Positions 10,575 to 24,060 of a stretch of DNA of 64,000 bases are shown here, piece after piece (the first letter of the stretch is position 1; each line of letters begins with the position of its first letter). The stretch is from assembly GCF_963576545.1 (NCBI RefSeq), contig NW_026870532.1, forward strand, positions 62,001-126,000. The letters are read 5' to 3'. The position numbers and the translations under genes were made by a program. The DNA is from Limanda limanda (taxonomy: Eukaryota > Chordata > Actinopteri > Pleuronectiformes > Pleuronectidae). Under the pieces are notes generated by a model. The model was not told the origin of the DNA. It saw nothing but the letters and a program-made list of their open reading frames with translations, and searched no databases.

Positions 10575-12832
10575 CAAGTCTCTCCGACCTTCACAAAAAA
10601 AGTTATTCAAGAATATCTCTTTCTCCTATGTGCTTTCATCCCTAACCCTAACCCTAACCCTTCCGAAAGTCGGAGAAGCTCAAGGATGGTACCGATCGAT
10701 GCGCGCTACCCCATTTAGTGGGGGTAGAGCCTACTTGCAAGTCTCTCCGACCTTCACAAAAAAAGTTATTCAAGAATATCTCTTTCTCCTATGTGCTTTC
10801 ATCCCTAACCCTAACCCTAACCCTTCCGAAAGTCGGAGAAGCTCAAAGATGGTACCGATCGATGCGCGCTACCCCATTTAGTGGGGGTAGAGCCTACTTG
10901 CAAGTCTCTCCGACCTTCACAAAAAAAGTTATTCAAGAATATCTCCTCAGATTTGGGGGAATTTCGTCGGTCGACCTCTTCCGAAGGTCGTACAAGCTCG
11001 GGGATGGTACCAATCGATCCGCAGGACCCAAATTAGTCCAGATGCAACCACTTTCCAAGTCTCTCCGACCTTCACAAAAAAAGTTATTCAAGAATATCTC
11101 TTTCTCCTATGTGCTTTCATCCCTAACCCTAACCCTAACCCTTCCGAAAGTCGGAGAAGCTCAAGGATGGTACCGATCGATGCGCGCTACCCCATTTAGT
11201 GGGGGTAGAGCCTACTTGCAAGTCTCTCCGACCTTCACAAAAAAAGTTATTCAAGAATATCTCTTTCTCCTATGTGCTTTCATCCCTAACCCTAACCCTA
11301 ACCCTTCCGAAAGTCGGAGAAGCTCAAGGATGGTACCGATCGATGCGCGCAACCCCATTTAGTGGGGGTAGAGCCTACTTGCAAGTCTCTCCGACCTTCA
11401 CAAAAAAAGTTATTCAAGAATATCTCCTCAGATTTGGGGGAATTTCGTCGGTCGACCTCTTCCGAAGGTCGTACAAGCTCGGGGATGGTACCAATCGATC
11501 CGCAGGACCCAAATTAGTCCAGATGCAACCACTTTCCAAGTCTCTCCGACCTTCACAAAAAAAGTTATTCAAGAATATCTCTTTCTCCTATGTGCTTTCA
11601 TCCCTAACCCTAACCCTAACCCTTCCGAAAGTCGGAGAAGCTCAAGGATGGTACCGATCGATGCGCGCTACCCCATTTAGTGGGGGTAGAGCCTACTTGC
11701 AAGTCTCTCCGACCTTCACAAAAAAAGTTATTCAAGAATATCTCTTTCTCCTATGTGCTTTCATCCCTAACCCTAACCCTAACCCTTCCGAAAGTCGGAG
11801 AAGCTCAAGGATGGTACCGATCGATGCGCGCAACCCCATTTAGTGGGGGTAGAGCCTACTTGCAAGTCTCTCCGACCTTCACAAAAAAAGTTATTCAAGA
11901 ATATCTCCTCAGATTTGGGGGAATTTCGTCGGTCGACCTCTTCCGAAGGTCGTACAAGCTCGGGGATGGTACCAATCGATCCGCAGGACCCAAATTAGTC
12001 CAGATGCAACCACTTTCCAAGTCTCTCCGACCTTCACAAAAAAAGTTATTCAAGAATATCTCTTTCTCCTATGTGCTTTCATCCCTAACCCCAACCCTAA
12101 CCCTTCCGAAAGTCGGAGAAGCTCAAGGATGGTACCGATCGATGCGCGCTACCCCATTTAGTGGGGGTAGAGCCTACTTGCAAGTCTCTCCGACCTTCAC
12201 AAAAAAAGTTATTCAAGAATATCTCTTTCTCCTATGTGCTTTCATCCCTAACCCTAACCCTAACCCTTCCGAAAGTCGGAGAAGCTCAAGGATGGTACCG
12301 ATCGATGCGTGCTACCCCATTTAGTGGGGGTAGAGCCTACTTGCAAGTCTCTCCGACCTTCACAAAAAAAGTTATTCAAGAATATCTCTTTCTCCTATGT
12401 GCTTTCATCCCTAACCCTAACCCTAACCCTTCCGAAAGTCGGAGAAGCTCAAGGATGGTACCGATCGATGCGCGCTACCCCATTTAGTGGGGGTAGAGCC
12501 TACTTGCAAGTCTCTCCGACCTTCACAAAAAAAGTTATTCAAGAATATCTCTTTCTCCTATGTGCTTTCATCCCTAACCCTAACCCTAACCCTTCCGAAA
12601 GTCGGAGAAGCTCAAGGATGGTACCGATCGATGCGCGCTACCCCATTTAGTGGGGGTAGAGCCTACTTGCAAGTCTCTCCGACCTTCACAAAAAAAGTTA
12701 TTCAAGAATATCTCTTTCTCCTATGTGCTTTCATCCCTAACCCTAACCCTAACCCTTCCGAAAGTCGGAGAAGCTCAAGGATGGTACCGATCGATGCGCG
12801 CAACCCCATTTAGTGGGGGTAGAGCCTACTTG

Positions 12833-13299
12833 CAAGTCTCTCCGACCTTCACAAAAAAAGTTATTCAAGAATATCTCCTCAGATTTGGGGGAATTTCGTC
12901 GGTCGACCTCTTTCGAAGGTCGTACAAGCTCGGGGATGGTACCAATCGATCCGCAGGACCCAAATTAGTCCAGATGCAACCACTTTCCAAGTCTCTCCGA
13001 CCTTCACAAAAAAAGTTATTCAAGAATATCTCTTTCTCCTATGTGCTTTCATCCCTAACCCTAACCCTTCCGAAAGTCGGAGAAGCTCAAGGATGGTACC
13101 GATCGATGCGCGCTACCCCATTTAGTGGGGGTAGAGCCTACTTGCAAGTCTCTCAGACCTTCACAAAAAAAGTTATTCAAGAATATCTCCTCAGATTTGG
13201 GGGAATTTCGTCGGTCGACCTCTTCCGAAGGTCGTACAAGCTCGGGGATGGTACCAATCGATCCGCAGGACCCAAATTAGTCCAGATGCAACCACTTTC
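12833..13299 (+). repeat. B-a-B cassette 4 (type X)
   Basis: TTTCGAAGG, short a and CAGACC are all present, but the second B ends in the consensus CCACTTTC. Confidence 0.9.
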
Positions 13300-14269
13300 C
13301 AAGTCTCTCCGACCTTCACAAAAAAAGTTATTCAAGAATATCTCTTTCTCCTATGTGCTTTCATCCCTAACCCTAACCCTAACCCTTCCGAAAGTCGGAG
13401 AAGCTCAAGGATGGTACCGATCGATGCGCGCTACCCCATTTAGTGGGGGCAGAGCCTACTTGCAAGTCTCTCCGACCTTCACAAAAAAAGTTATTCAAGA
13501 ATATCTCTTTCTCCTATGTGCTTTCATCCCTAACCCTAACCCTAACCCTTCCGAAAGTCGGAGAAGCTCAAGGATGGTACCGATCGATGCGCGCTACCCC
13601 ATTTAGTGGGGGTAGAGCCTACTTGCAAGTCTCTCCGACCTTCACAAAAAAAGTTATTCAAGAATATCTCTTTCTCCTATGTGCTTTCATCCCTAACCCT
13701 AACCCTAACCCTTCCGAAAGTCGGAGAAGCTCAAGGATGGTACCGATCGATGCGCGCTACCCCATTTAGTGGGGGTAGAGCCTACTTGCAAGTCTCTCCG
13801 ACCTTCACAAAAAAAGTTATTCAAGAATATCTCTTTCTCCTATGTGCTTTCATCCCTAACCCTAACCCTAACCCTTCCGAAAGTCGGAGAAGCTCAAGGA
13901 TGGTACCGATCGATGCGCGCAACCCCATTTAGTGGGGGTAGAGCCTACTTGCAAGTCTCTCCGACCTTCACAAAAAAAGTTATTCAAGAATATCTCCTCA
14001 GATTTGGGGGAATTTCGTCGGTCGACCTCTTCCGAAGGTCGTACAAGCTCGGGGATGGTACCAATCGATCCGCAGGACCCAAATTAGTCCAGATGCAACC
14101 ACTTTCCAAGTCTCTCCGACCTTCACAAAAAAAGTTATTCAAGAATATCTCTTTCTCCTATGTGCTTTCATCCCTAACCCCAACCCTAACCCTTCCGAAA
14201 GTCGGAGAAGCTCAAGGATGGTACCGATCGATGCGCGCTACCCCATTTAGTGGGGGTAGAGCCTACTTG
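12833..14269 (+). repeat. Derived block E4 (1437 bp)
   Basis: It has the same monomer order as E1-E3 and the same closing A with CCCCAA (near 14180). It lacks the CCACTTTT, CCATAA and GGTTGTAC markers. It is either an ancestral-state copy or one homogenised back to consensus. It lies immediately left of the H repeats and links the E and H regions. Confidence 0.75.
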
Positions 14270-16046
14270 CAAGTCTCTCCGACCTTCACAAAAAAAGTTA
14301 TTCAAGAATATATCTTTCTCCTATGTGCTTTCATCCCTAACCCTAACCCTAACCCTTCCGAAAGTCGGAGAAGCTCAAGGATGGTACCGATCGATGCGCG
14401 CTACCCCATTTAGTGGGGGTAGAGCCTACTTGCAAGTCTCTCCGACCTTCACAAAAAAAGTTATTCAAGAATATCTCTTTCTCCTATGTGCTTTCATCCC
14501 TAACCCTAACCCTAACCCTTCCGAAAGTCGGAGAAGCTCAAGGATGGTACCGATCGATGCGCGCTACCCCATTTAGTGGGGGTAGAGCCTACTTGCAAGT
14601 CTCTCCGACCTTCACAAAAAAAGTTATTCAAGAATATCTCTTTCTCCTATGTGCTTTCATCCCTAACCCTAACCCTAACCCTTCCGAAAGTCGGAGAAGC
14701 TCAAGGATGGTACCGATCGATGCGCGCTACCCCATTTAGTGGGGGTAGAGCCTACTTGCAAGTCTCTCCGACCTTCACAAAAAAAGTTATTCAAGAATAT
14801 CTCCTCAGATTTGGGGGAATTTCGTCGGTCGACCTCTTCCGAAGGTCGTACAAGCTCGGGGATGGTACCAATCGATCTGCAGGACCCAAATTAGTCCAGA
14901 TGCAACCACTTTCCAAGTCTCTCCGACCTTCACAAAAAAAGTTATTCAAGAATATCTCTTTCTCCTATGTGCTTTCATCCCTAACCCTAACCCTAACCCT
15001 TCCGAAAGTCGGAGAAGCTCAAGGATGGTACCGATCGATGCGCGCTACCCCATTTAGTGGGGGTAGAGCCTACTTGCAAGTCTCTCCGACCTTCACAAAA
15101 AAAGTTATTCAAGAATATCTCTTTCTCCTATGTGCTTTCATCCCTAACCCTAACCCTAACCCTTCCGAAAGTCGGAGAAGCTCAAGGATGGTACCGATCG
15201 ATGCGCGCAACCCCATTTAGTGGGGGTAGAGCCTACTTGCAAGTCTCTCCGACCTTCACAAAAAAAGTTATTCAAGAATATCTCCTCAGATTTGGGGGAA
15301 TTTCGTCGGTCGACCTCTTCCGAAGGTCGTACAAGCTCGGGGATGGTACCAATCGATCCGCAGGACCCAAATTAGTCCAGATGCAACCACTTTCCAAGTC
15401 TCTCCGACCTTCACAAAAAAAGTTATTCAAGAATATCTCTTTCTCCTATGTGCTTTCATCTCTAACCCCAACCCTAACCCTTCCGAAAGTCGGAGAAGCT
15501 CAAGGATGGTACCGATCGATGCGCGCTACCCCATTTAGTGGGGGTAGAGCCTACTTGCAAGTCTCTCCGACCTTCACAAAAAAAGTTATTCAAGAATATC
15601 TCTTTCTCCTATGTGCTTTCATCCCTAACCCTAACCCTAACCCTTCCGAAAGTCGGAGAAGCTCAAGGATGGTACCGATCGATGCGCGCTACCCCATTTA
15701 GTGGGGGTAGAGCCTACTTGCAAGTCTCTCCGACCTTCACAAAAAAAGTTATTCAAGAATATCTCTTTCTCCTATGTGCTTTCATCCCTAACCCTAACCC
15801 TAACCCTTCCGAAAGTCGGAGAAGCTCAAGGATGGTACCGATCGATGCGCGCTACCCCATTTAGTGGGGGTAGAGCCTACTTGCAAGTCTCTCCGACCTT
15901 CACAAAAAAAGTTATTCAAGAATATCTCTTTCTCCTATGTGCTTTCATCCCTAACCCTAACCCTAACCCTTCCGAAAGTCGGAGAAGCTCAAGGATGGTA
16001 CCGATCGATGCGCGCAACCCCATTTAGTGGGGGTAGAGCCTACTTG

Positions 16047-16513
16047 CAAGTCTCTCCGACCTTCACAAAAAAAGTTATTCAAGAATATCTCCTCAGATTT
16101 GGGGGAATTTCGTCGGTCGACCTCTTTCGAAGGTCGTACAAGCTCGGGGATGGTACCAATCGATCCGCAGGACCCAAATTAGTCCAGATGCAACCACTTT
16201 CCAAGTCTCTCCGACCTTCACAAAAAAAGTTATTCAAGAATATCTCTTTCTCCTATGTGCTTTCATCCCTAACCCTAACCCTTCCGAAAGTCGGAGAAGC
16301 TCAAGGATGGTACCGATCGATGCGCGCTACCCCATTTAGTGGGGGTAGAGCCTACTTGCAAGTCTCTCAGACCTTCACAAAAAAAGTTATTCAAGAATAT
16401 CTCCTCAGATTTGGGGGAATTTCGTCGGTCGACCTCTTCCGAAGGTCGTACAAGCTCGGGGATGGTACCAATCGATCCGCAGGACCCAAATTAGTCCAGA
16501 TGCAACCACTTTC
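16047..16513 (+). repeat. B-a-B cassette 5 (type X)
   Basis: First cassette of H1, with standard markers. The A that follows keeps GGTACCGATCG and ends GGCAGAG. Confidence 0.9.
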
Positions 16514-17972
16514 CAAGTCTCTCCGACCTTCACAAAAAAAGTTATTCAAGAATATCTCTTTCTCCTATGTGCTTTCATCCCTAACCCTAACCCTAACCCT
16601 TCCGAAAGTCGGAGAAGCTCAAGGATGGTACCGATCGATGCGCGCTACCCCATTTAGTGGGGGCAGAGCCTACTTGCAAGTCTCTCCGACCTTCACAAAA
16701 AAAGTTATTCAAGAATATCTCTTTCTCCTATGTGCTTTCATCCCTAACCCTAACCCTAACCCTTCCGAAAGTCGGAGAAGCTCAAGGATGGTACCGATCG
16801 ATGCGCGCTACCCCATTTAGTGGGGGTAGAGCCTACTTGCAAGTCTCTCCGACCTTCACAAAAAAAGTTATTCAAGAATATCTCTTTCTCCTATGTGCTT
16901 TCATCCCTAACCCTAACCCTAACCCTTCCGAAAGTCGGAGAAGCTCAAGGATGGTACCGATCGATGCGCGCTACCCCATTTAGTGGGGGTAGAGCCTACT
17001 TGCAAGTCTCTCCGACCTTCACAAAAAAAGTTATTCAAGAATATCTCTTTCTCCTATGTGCTTTCATCCCTAACCCTAACCCTAACCCTTCCGAAAGTCG
17101 GAGAAGCTCAAGGATGGTACTGATCGATGCGCGCAACCCCATTTAGTGGGGGTAGAGCCTACTTGCAAGTCTCTCCGACCTTCACAAAAAAAGTTATTCA
17201 AGAATATCTCCTCAGATTTGGGGGAATTTCGTCGGTCGACCTCTTCCGAAGGTCGTACAAGCTCGGGGATGGTACCAATCGATCCGCAGGACCCAAATTA
17301 GTCCAGATGCAACCACTTTCCAAGTCTCTCCGACCTTCACAAAAAAAGTTATTCAAGAATATCTCTTTCTCCTATGTGCTTTCATCCCTAACCCTAACCC
17401 TAACCCTTCCGAAAGTCGGAGAAGCTCAAGGATGGTACCGATCGATGCGCGTTACCCCATTTAGTGGGGGTAGAGCCTACTTGCAAGTCTCTCCGACCTT
17501 CACAAAAAAAGTTATTCAAGAATATCTCTTTCTCCTATGTGCTTTCATCCCTAACCCTAACCCTAACCCTTCCGAAAGTCGGAGAAGCTCAAGGATGGTA
17601 CCGATCGATGCGCGCAACCCCATTTAGTGGGGGTAAAGCCTACTTGCAAGTCTCTCCGACCTTCACAAAAAAAGTTATTCAAGAATATCTCTTTCTCCTA
17701 TGTGCTTTCATCCCTAACCCTAACCCTAACCCTTCCGAAAGTCGGAGAAGCTCAAAGATGGTACCGATCGATGCGCGCTACCCCATTTCGTGGGGGTAGA
17801 GCCTACTTGCAAGTCTCTCCGACCTTCACAAAAAAAGTTATTCAAGAATATCTCTTTCTCCTATGTGCTTTCATCCCTAACCCTAACCCTAACCCTTCCG
17901 AAAGTCGGAGAAGCTCAAGGATGGTACCGATCGATGTGCGCAACCCCATTTAGTGGGGGTAGAGCCTACTTG

Positions 17973-18439
17973 CAAGTCTCTCCGACCTTCACAAAAAAAG
18001 TTATTCAAGAATATCTCCTCAGATTTGGGGGAATTTCGTCGGTCGACCTCTTTCGAAGGTCGTACAAGCTCGGGGATGGTACCAATCGATCCGCAGGACC
18101 CAAATTAGTCCAGATGCAACCACTTTCCAAGTCTCTCCGACCTTCACAAAAAAAGTTATTCAAGAATATCTCTTTCTCCTATGTGCTTTCATCCCTAACC
18201 CTAACCCTTCCGAAAGTCGGAGAAGCTCAAGGATGGTACCGATCGATGCGCGCTACCCCATTTAGTGGGGGTAGAGCCTACTTGCAAGTCTCTCCGACCT
18301 TCACAAAAAAAGTTATTCAAGAATATCTCCTCAGATTTGGGGGAATTTCGTCGGTCGACCTCTTCCGAAGGTCGTACAAGCTCGGGGATGGTACCAATCG
18401 ATCCGCAGGACCCAAATTAGTCCAGATGCAACCACTTTC
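17973..18439 (+). repeat. B-a-B cassette 6 (type Y)
   Basis: Second cassette of H1. The A that follows has GGTACTGATCG before GGCAGAG, which defines type Y. Unlike every other cassette, its second B has CCGACC rather than CAGACC, a reversion or conversion to consensus. Confidence 0.9.
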
Positions 18440-18602
18440 CAAGTCTCTCCGACCTTCACAAAAAAAGTTATTCAAGAATATCTCTTTCTCCTATGTGCTT
18501 TCATCCCTAACCCTAACCCTAACCCTTCCGAAAGTCGGAGAAGCTCAAGGATGGTACTGATCGATGCGCGCTACCCCATTTAGTGGGGGCAGAGCCTACT
18601 TG

Positions 18603-20216
18603 CAAGTCTCTCCGACCTTCACAAAAAAAGTTATTCAAGAATATCTCTTTCTCCTATGTGCTTTCATCCCTAACCCTAACCCTAACCCTTCCGAAAGTCG
18701 GAGAAGCTCAAGGATGGTACCGATCGATGCGCGCTACCCCATTTAGTGGGGGTAGAGCCTACTTGCAAGTCTCTCCGACCTTCACAAAAAAAGTTATTCA
18801 AGAATATCTCTTTCTCCTATGTGCTTTCATCCCTAACCCTAACCCTAACCCTTCCGAAAGTCGGAGAAGCTCAAGGATGGTACCGATCGATGCGCGCTAC
18901 CCCATTTAGTGGGGGTAGAGCCTACTTGCAAGTCTCTCCGACCTTCACAAAAAAAGTTATTCAAGAATATCTCTTTCTCCTATGTGCTTTCATCCCTAAC
19001 CCTAACCCTAACCCTTCCGAAAGTCGGAGAAGCTCAAGGATGGTACCGATCGATGCGCGCAACCCCATTTAGTGGGGGTAGAGCCTACTTGCAAGTCTCT
19101 CAGACCTTCACAAAAAAAGTTATTCAAGAATATCTCCTCAGATTTGGGGGAATTTCGTCGGTCGACCTCTTCCGAAGGTCGTACAAGCTCGGGGATGGTA
19201 CCAATCGATCCGCAGGACCCAAATTAGTCCAGATGCAACCACTTTCCAAGTCTCTCCGACCTTCACAAAAAAAGTTATTCAAGAATATCTCTTTCTCCTA
19301 TGTGCTTTCATCCCTAACCCTAACCCTAACCCTTCCGAAAGTCGGAGAAGCTCAAGGATGGTACCGATCGATGCGCGTTACCCCATTTAGTGGGGGTAGA
19401 GCCTACTTGCAAGTCTCTCCGACCTTCACAAAAAAAGTTATTCAAGAATATCTCTTTCTCCTATGTGCTTTCATCCCTAACCCTAACCCTAACCCTTCCG
19501 AAAGTCGGAGAAGCTCAAGGATGGTACCGATCGATGCGCGCAACCCCATTTAGTGGGGGTAGAGCCTACTTGCAAGTCTCTCCGACCTTCACAAAAAAAG
19601 TTATTCAAGAATATCTCCTCAGATTTGGGGGAATTTCGTCGGTTGACCTCTTCCGAAGGTCATACAAGCTCGGGGATGGTACCAATCGATCCGCAGGACC
19701 CAAATTAGTCCAGATGCAACCACTTTCCAAGTCTCTCCGACCTTCACAAAAAAAGTTATTCAAGAATATCTCTTTCTCCTATGTGCTTTCATCCCTAACC
19801 CCAACCCTAACCCTTCCGAAAGTCGGAGAAGCTCAAGGATGGTACCGATCGATGCGCGCTACCCCATTTAGTGGGGGTAGAGCCTACTTGCAAGTCTCTC
19901 CGACCTTCACAAAAAAAGTTATTCAAGAATATCTCTTTCTCCTATGTGCTTTCATCCCTAACCCTAACCCTAACCCTTCCGAAAGTCGGAGAAGCTCAAG
20001 GATGGTACCGATCGATGCGCGCTACCCCATTTAGTGGGGGTAGAGCCTACTTGCAAGTCTCTCCGACCTTCACAAAAAAAGTTATTCAAGAATATCTCTT
20101 TCTCCTATGTGCTTTCATCCCTAACCCTAACCCTAACCCTTCCGAAAGTCGGAGAAGCTCAAGGATGGTACCGATCGATGCGCGCTACCCCATTTAGTGG
20201 GGGTAGAGCCTACTTG
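18603..20216 (+). repeat. 1614-bp segment between H1 and H2
   Basis: These are ten monomers (eight A, two B) that separate H1 from H2, whereas H2 and H3 abut directly. It contains a CAGACC B near 19100 and a GCGCGTTACC A near 19377, the same pair found in the K repeats (about 28728/29004, 31298/31574, 33706/33981). It also has a private B with GGTTGACC near 19642, which destroys SalI. From about 19410 it matches sequence 5621 bp upstream. Confidence 0.75.
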
Positions 20217-21667
20217 CAAGTCTCTCCGACCTTCACAAAAAAAGTTATTCAAGAATATCTCTTTCTCCTATGTGCTTTCATCCCTAACCCTAACCCTAAC
20301 CCTTCCGAAAGTCGGAGAAGCTCAAGGATGGTACCGATCGATGCGCGCTACCCCATTTAGTGGGGGTAGAGCCTACTTGCAAGTCTCTCCGACCTTCACA
20401 AAAAAAGTTATTCAAGAATATCTCCTCAGATTTGGGGGAATTTCGTCGGTCGACCTCTTCCGAAGGTCGTACAAGCTCGGGGATGGTACCAATCGATCTG
20501 CAGGACCCAAATTAGTCCAGATGCAACCACTTTCCAAGTCTCTCCGACCTTCACAAAAAAAGTTATTCAAGAATATCTCTTTCTCCTATGTGCTTTCATC
20601 CCTAACCCTAACCCTAACCCTTCCGAAAGTCGGAGAAGCTCAAGGATGGTACCGATCGATGCGCGCTACCCCATTTAGTGGGGGTAGAGCCTACTTGCAA
20701 GTCTCTCCGACCTTCACAAAAAAAGTTATTCAAGAATATCTCTTTCTCCTATGTGCTTTCATCCCTAACCCTAACCCTAACCCTTCCGAAAGTCGGAGAA
20801 GCTCAAGGATGGTACCGATCGATGCGCGCAACCCCATTTAGTGGGGGTAGAGCCTACTTGCAAGTCTCTCCGACCTTCACAAAAAAAGTTATTCAAGAAT
20901 ATCTCCTCAGATTTGGGGGAATTTCGTCGGTCGACCTCTTCCGAAGGTCGTACAAGCTCGGGGATGGTACCAATCGATCCGCAGGACCCAAATTAGTCCA
21001 GATGCAACCACTTTCCAAGTCTCTCCGACCTTCACAAAAAAAGTTATTCAAGAATATCTCTTTCTCCTATGTGCTTTCATCCCTAACCCCAACCCTAACC
21101 CTTCCGAAAGTCGGAGAAGCTCAAGGATGGTACCGATCGATGCGCGCTACCCCATTTAGTGGGGGTAGAGCCTACTTGCAAGTCTCTCCGACCTTCACAA
21201 AAAAAGTTATTCAAGAATATCTCTTTCTCCTATGTGCTTTCATCCCTAACCCTAACCCTAACCCTTCCGAAAGTCGGAGAAGCTCAAGGATGGTACCGAT
21301 CGATGCGCGCTACCCCATTTAGTGGGGGTAGAGCCTACTTGCAAGTCTCTCCGACCTTCACAAAAAAAGTTATTCAAGAATATCTCTTTCTCCTATGTGC
21401 TTTCATCCCTAACCCTAACCCTAACCCTTCCGAAAGTCGGAGAAGCTCAAGGATGGTACCGATCGATGCGCGCTACCCCATTTAGTGGGGGTAGAGCCTA
21501 CTTGCAAGTCTCTCCGACCTTCACAAAAAAAGTTATTCAAGAATATCTCTTTCTCCTATGTGCTTTCATCCCTAACCCTAACCCTAACCCTTCCGAAAGT
21601 CGGAGAAGCTCAAGGATGGTACCGATCGATGCGCGCAACCCCATTTAGTGGGGGTAGAGCCTACTTG

Positions 21668-22134
21668 CAAGTCTCTCCGACCTTCACAAAAAAAGTTATT
21701 CAAGAATATCTCCTCAGATTTGGGGGAATTTCGTCGGTCGACCTCTTTCGAAGGTCGTACAAGCTCGGGGATGGTACCAATCGATCCGCAGGACCCAAAT
21801 TAGTCCAGATGCAACCACTTTCCAAGTCTCTCCGACCTTCACAAAAAAAGTTATTCAAGAATATCTCTTTCTCCTATGTGCTTTCATCCCTAACCCTAAC
21901 CCTTCCGAAAGTCGGAGAAGCTCAAGGATGGTACCGATCGATGCGCGCTACCCCATTTAGTGGGGGTAGAGCCTACTTGCAAGTCTCTCAGACCTTCACA
22001 AAAAAAGTTATTCAAGAATATCTCCTCAGATTTGGGGGAATTTCGTCGGTCGACCTCTTCCGAAGGTCGTACAAGCTCGGGGATGGTACCAATCGATCCG
22101 CAGGACCCAAATTAGTCCAGATGCAACCACTTTC
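21668..22134 (+). repeat. B-a-B cassette 7 (type X)
   Basis: First cassette of H2, with standard TTTCGAAGG, short a and CAGACC, followed by a TACCGA/GGCAGAG A. Confidence 0.9.
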
Positions 22135-23593
22135 CAAGTCTCTCCGACCTTCACAAAAAAAGTTATTCAAGAATATCTCTTTCTCCTATGTGCTTTCATC
22201 CCTAACCCTAACCCTAACCCTTCCGAAAGTCGGAGAAGCTCAAGGATGGTACCGATCGATGCGCGCTACCCCATTTAGTGGGGGCAGAGCCTACTTGCAA
22301 GTCTCTCCGACCTTCACAAAAAAAGTTATTCAAGAATATCTCTTTCTCCTATGTGCTTTCATCCCTAACCCTAACCCTAACCCTTCCGAAAGTCGGAGAA
22401 GCTCAAGGATGGTACCGATCGATGCGCGCTACCCCATTTAGTGGGGGTAGAGCCTACTTGCAAGTCTCTCCGACCTTCACAAAAAAAGTTATTCAAGAAT
22501 ATCTCTTTCTCCTATGTGCTTTCATCCCTAACCCTAACCCTAACCCTTCCGAAAGTCGGAGAAGCTCAAGGATGGTACCGATCGATGCGCGCTACCCCAT
22601 TTAGTGGGGGTAGAGCCTACTTGCAAGTCTCTCCGACCTTCACAAAAAAAGTTATTCAAGAATATCTCTTTCTCCTATGTGCTTTCATCCCTAACCCTAA
22701 CCCTAACCCTTCCGAAAGTCGGAGAAGCTCAAGGATGGTACTGATCGATGCGCGCAACCCCATTTAGTGGGGGTAGAGCCTACTTGCAAGTCTCTCCGAC
22801 CTTCACAAAAAAAGTTATTCAAGAATATCTCCTCAGATTTGGGGGAATTTCGTCGGTCGACCTCTTCCGAAGGTCGTACAAGCTCGGGGATGGTACCAAT
22901 CGATCCGCAGGACCCAAATTAGTCCAGATGCAACCACTTTCCAAGTCTCTCCGACCTTCACAAAAAAAGTTATTCAAGAATATCTCTTTCTCCTATGTGC
23001 TTTCATCCCTAACCCTAACCCTAACCCTTCCGAAAGTCGGAGAAGCTCAAGGATGGTACCGATCGATGCGCGTTACCCCATTTAGTGGGGGTAGAGCCTA
23101 CTTGCAAGTCTCTCCGACCTTCACAAAAAAAGTTATTCAAGAATATCTCTTTCTCCTATGTGCTTTCATCCCTAACCCTAACCCTAACCCTTCCGAAAGT
23201 CGGAGAAGCTCAAGGATGGTACCGATCGATGCGCGCAACCCCATTTAGTGGGGGTAGAGCCTACTTGCAAGTCTCTCCGACCTTCACAAAAAAAGTTATT
23301 CAAGAATATCTCTTTCTCCTATGTGCTTTCATCCCTAACCCTAACCCTAACCCTTCCGAAAGTCGGAGAAGCTCAAAGATGGTACCGATCGATGCGCGCT
23401 ACCCCATTTAGTGGGGGTAGAGCCTACTTGCAAGTCTCTCCGACCTTCACAAAAAAAGTTATTCAAGAATATCTCTTTCTCCTATGTGCTTTCATCCCTA
23501 ACCCTAACCCTAACCCTTCCAAAAGTCGGAGAAGCTCAAGGATGGTACCGATCGATGTGCGCAACCCCATTTAGTGGGGGTAGAGCCTACTTG

Positions 23594-24060
23594 CAAGTCT
23601 CTCCGACCTTCACAAAAAAAGTTATTCAAGAATATCTCCTCAGATTTGGGGGAATTTCGTCGGTCGACCTCTTTCGAAGGTCGTACAAGCTCGGGGATGG
23701 TACCAATCGATCCGCAGGACCCAAATTAGTCCAGATGCAACCACTTTCCAAGTCTCTCCGACCTTCACAAAAAAAGTTATTCAAGAATATCTCTTTCTCC
23801 TATGTGCTTTCATCCCTAACCCTAACCCTTCCGAAAGTCGGAGAAGCTCAAGGATGGTACCGATCGATGCGCGCTACCCCATTTAGTGGGGGTAGAGCCT
23901 ACTTGCAAGTCTCTCAGACCTTCACAAAAAAAGTTATTCAAGAATATCTCCTCAGATTTGGGGGAATTTCGTCGGTCGACCTCTTCCGAAGGTCGTACAA
24001 GCTCGGGGATGGTACCAATCGATCCGCAGGACCCAAATTAGTCCAGATGCAACCACTTTC
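23594..24060 (+). repeat. B-a-B cassette 8 (type Y)
   Basis: Second cassette of H2, followed by the TACTGA/GGCAGAG A. The preceding A carries GATGTGCGC and CCAAAAGTC. Confidence 0.9.

Larger units (their letters stand above)
14596..18602 (+). repeat. Higher-order repeat H1 (4007 bp, 25 monomers)
   Basis: It contains 18 A (two of them short) and 7 B, with the same order and length as H2 and H3. Shared markers at equal offsets are CTGCAG in the first B (14877), cassettes X and Y, GGTACTGATCG (17118), GCGCGTTACC (about 17450), CTCAAAGATGG (about 17752) and GATGTGCGCAACC (about 17934). Private changes are GGTAAAGCC near 17634 and CCATTTCGTGG near 17785. Its second cassette lacks CAGACC. Confidence 0.88.

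Noticed and set aside
3652..15863. Equal 3214-bp spacing at 3652-6866 and 12650-15864 as a shared higher-order repeat
   Set aside because: Both contain the same number of A and B, so the length agrees, but the internal order differs (481 and 163 steps arranged differently). The match in length is compositional.
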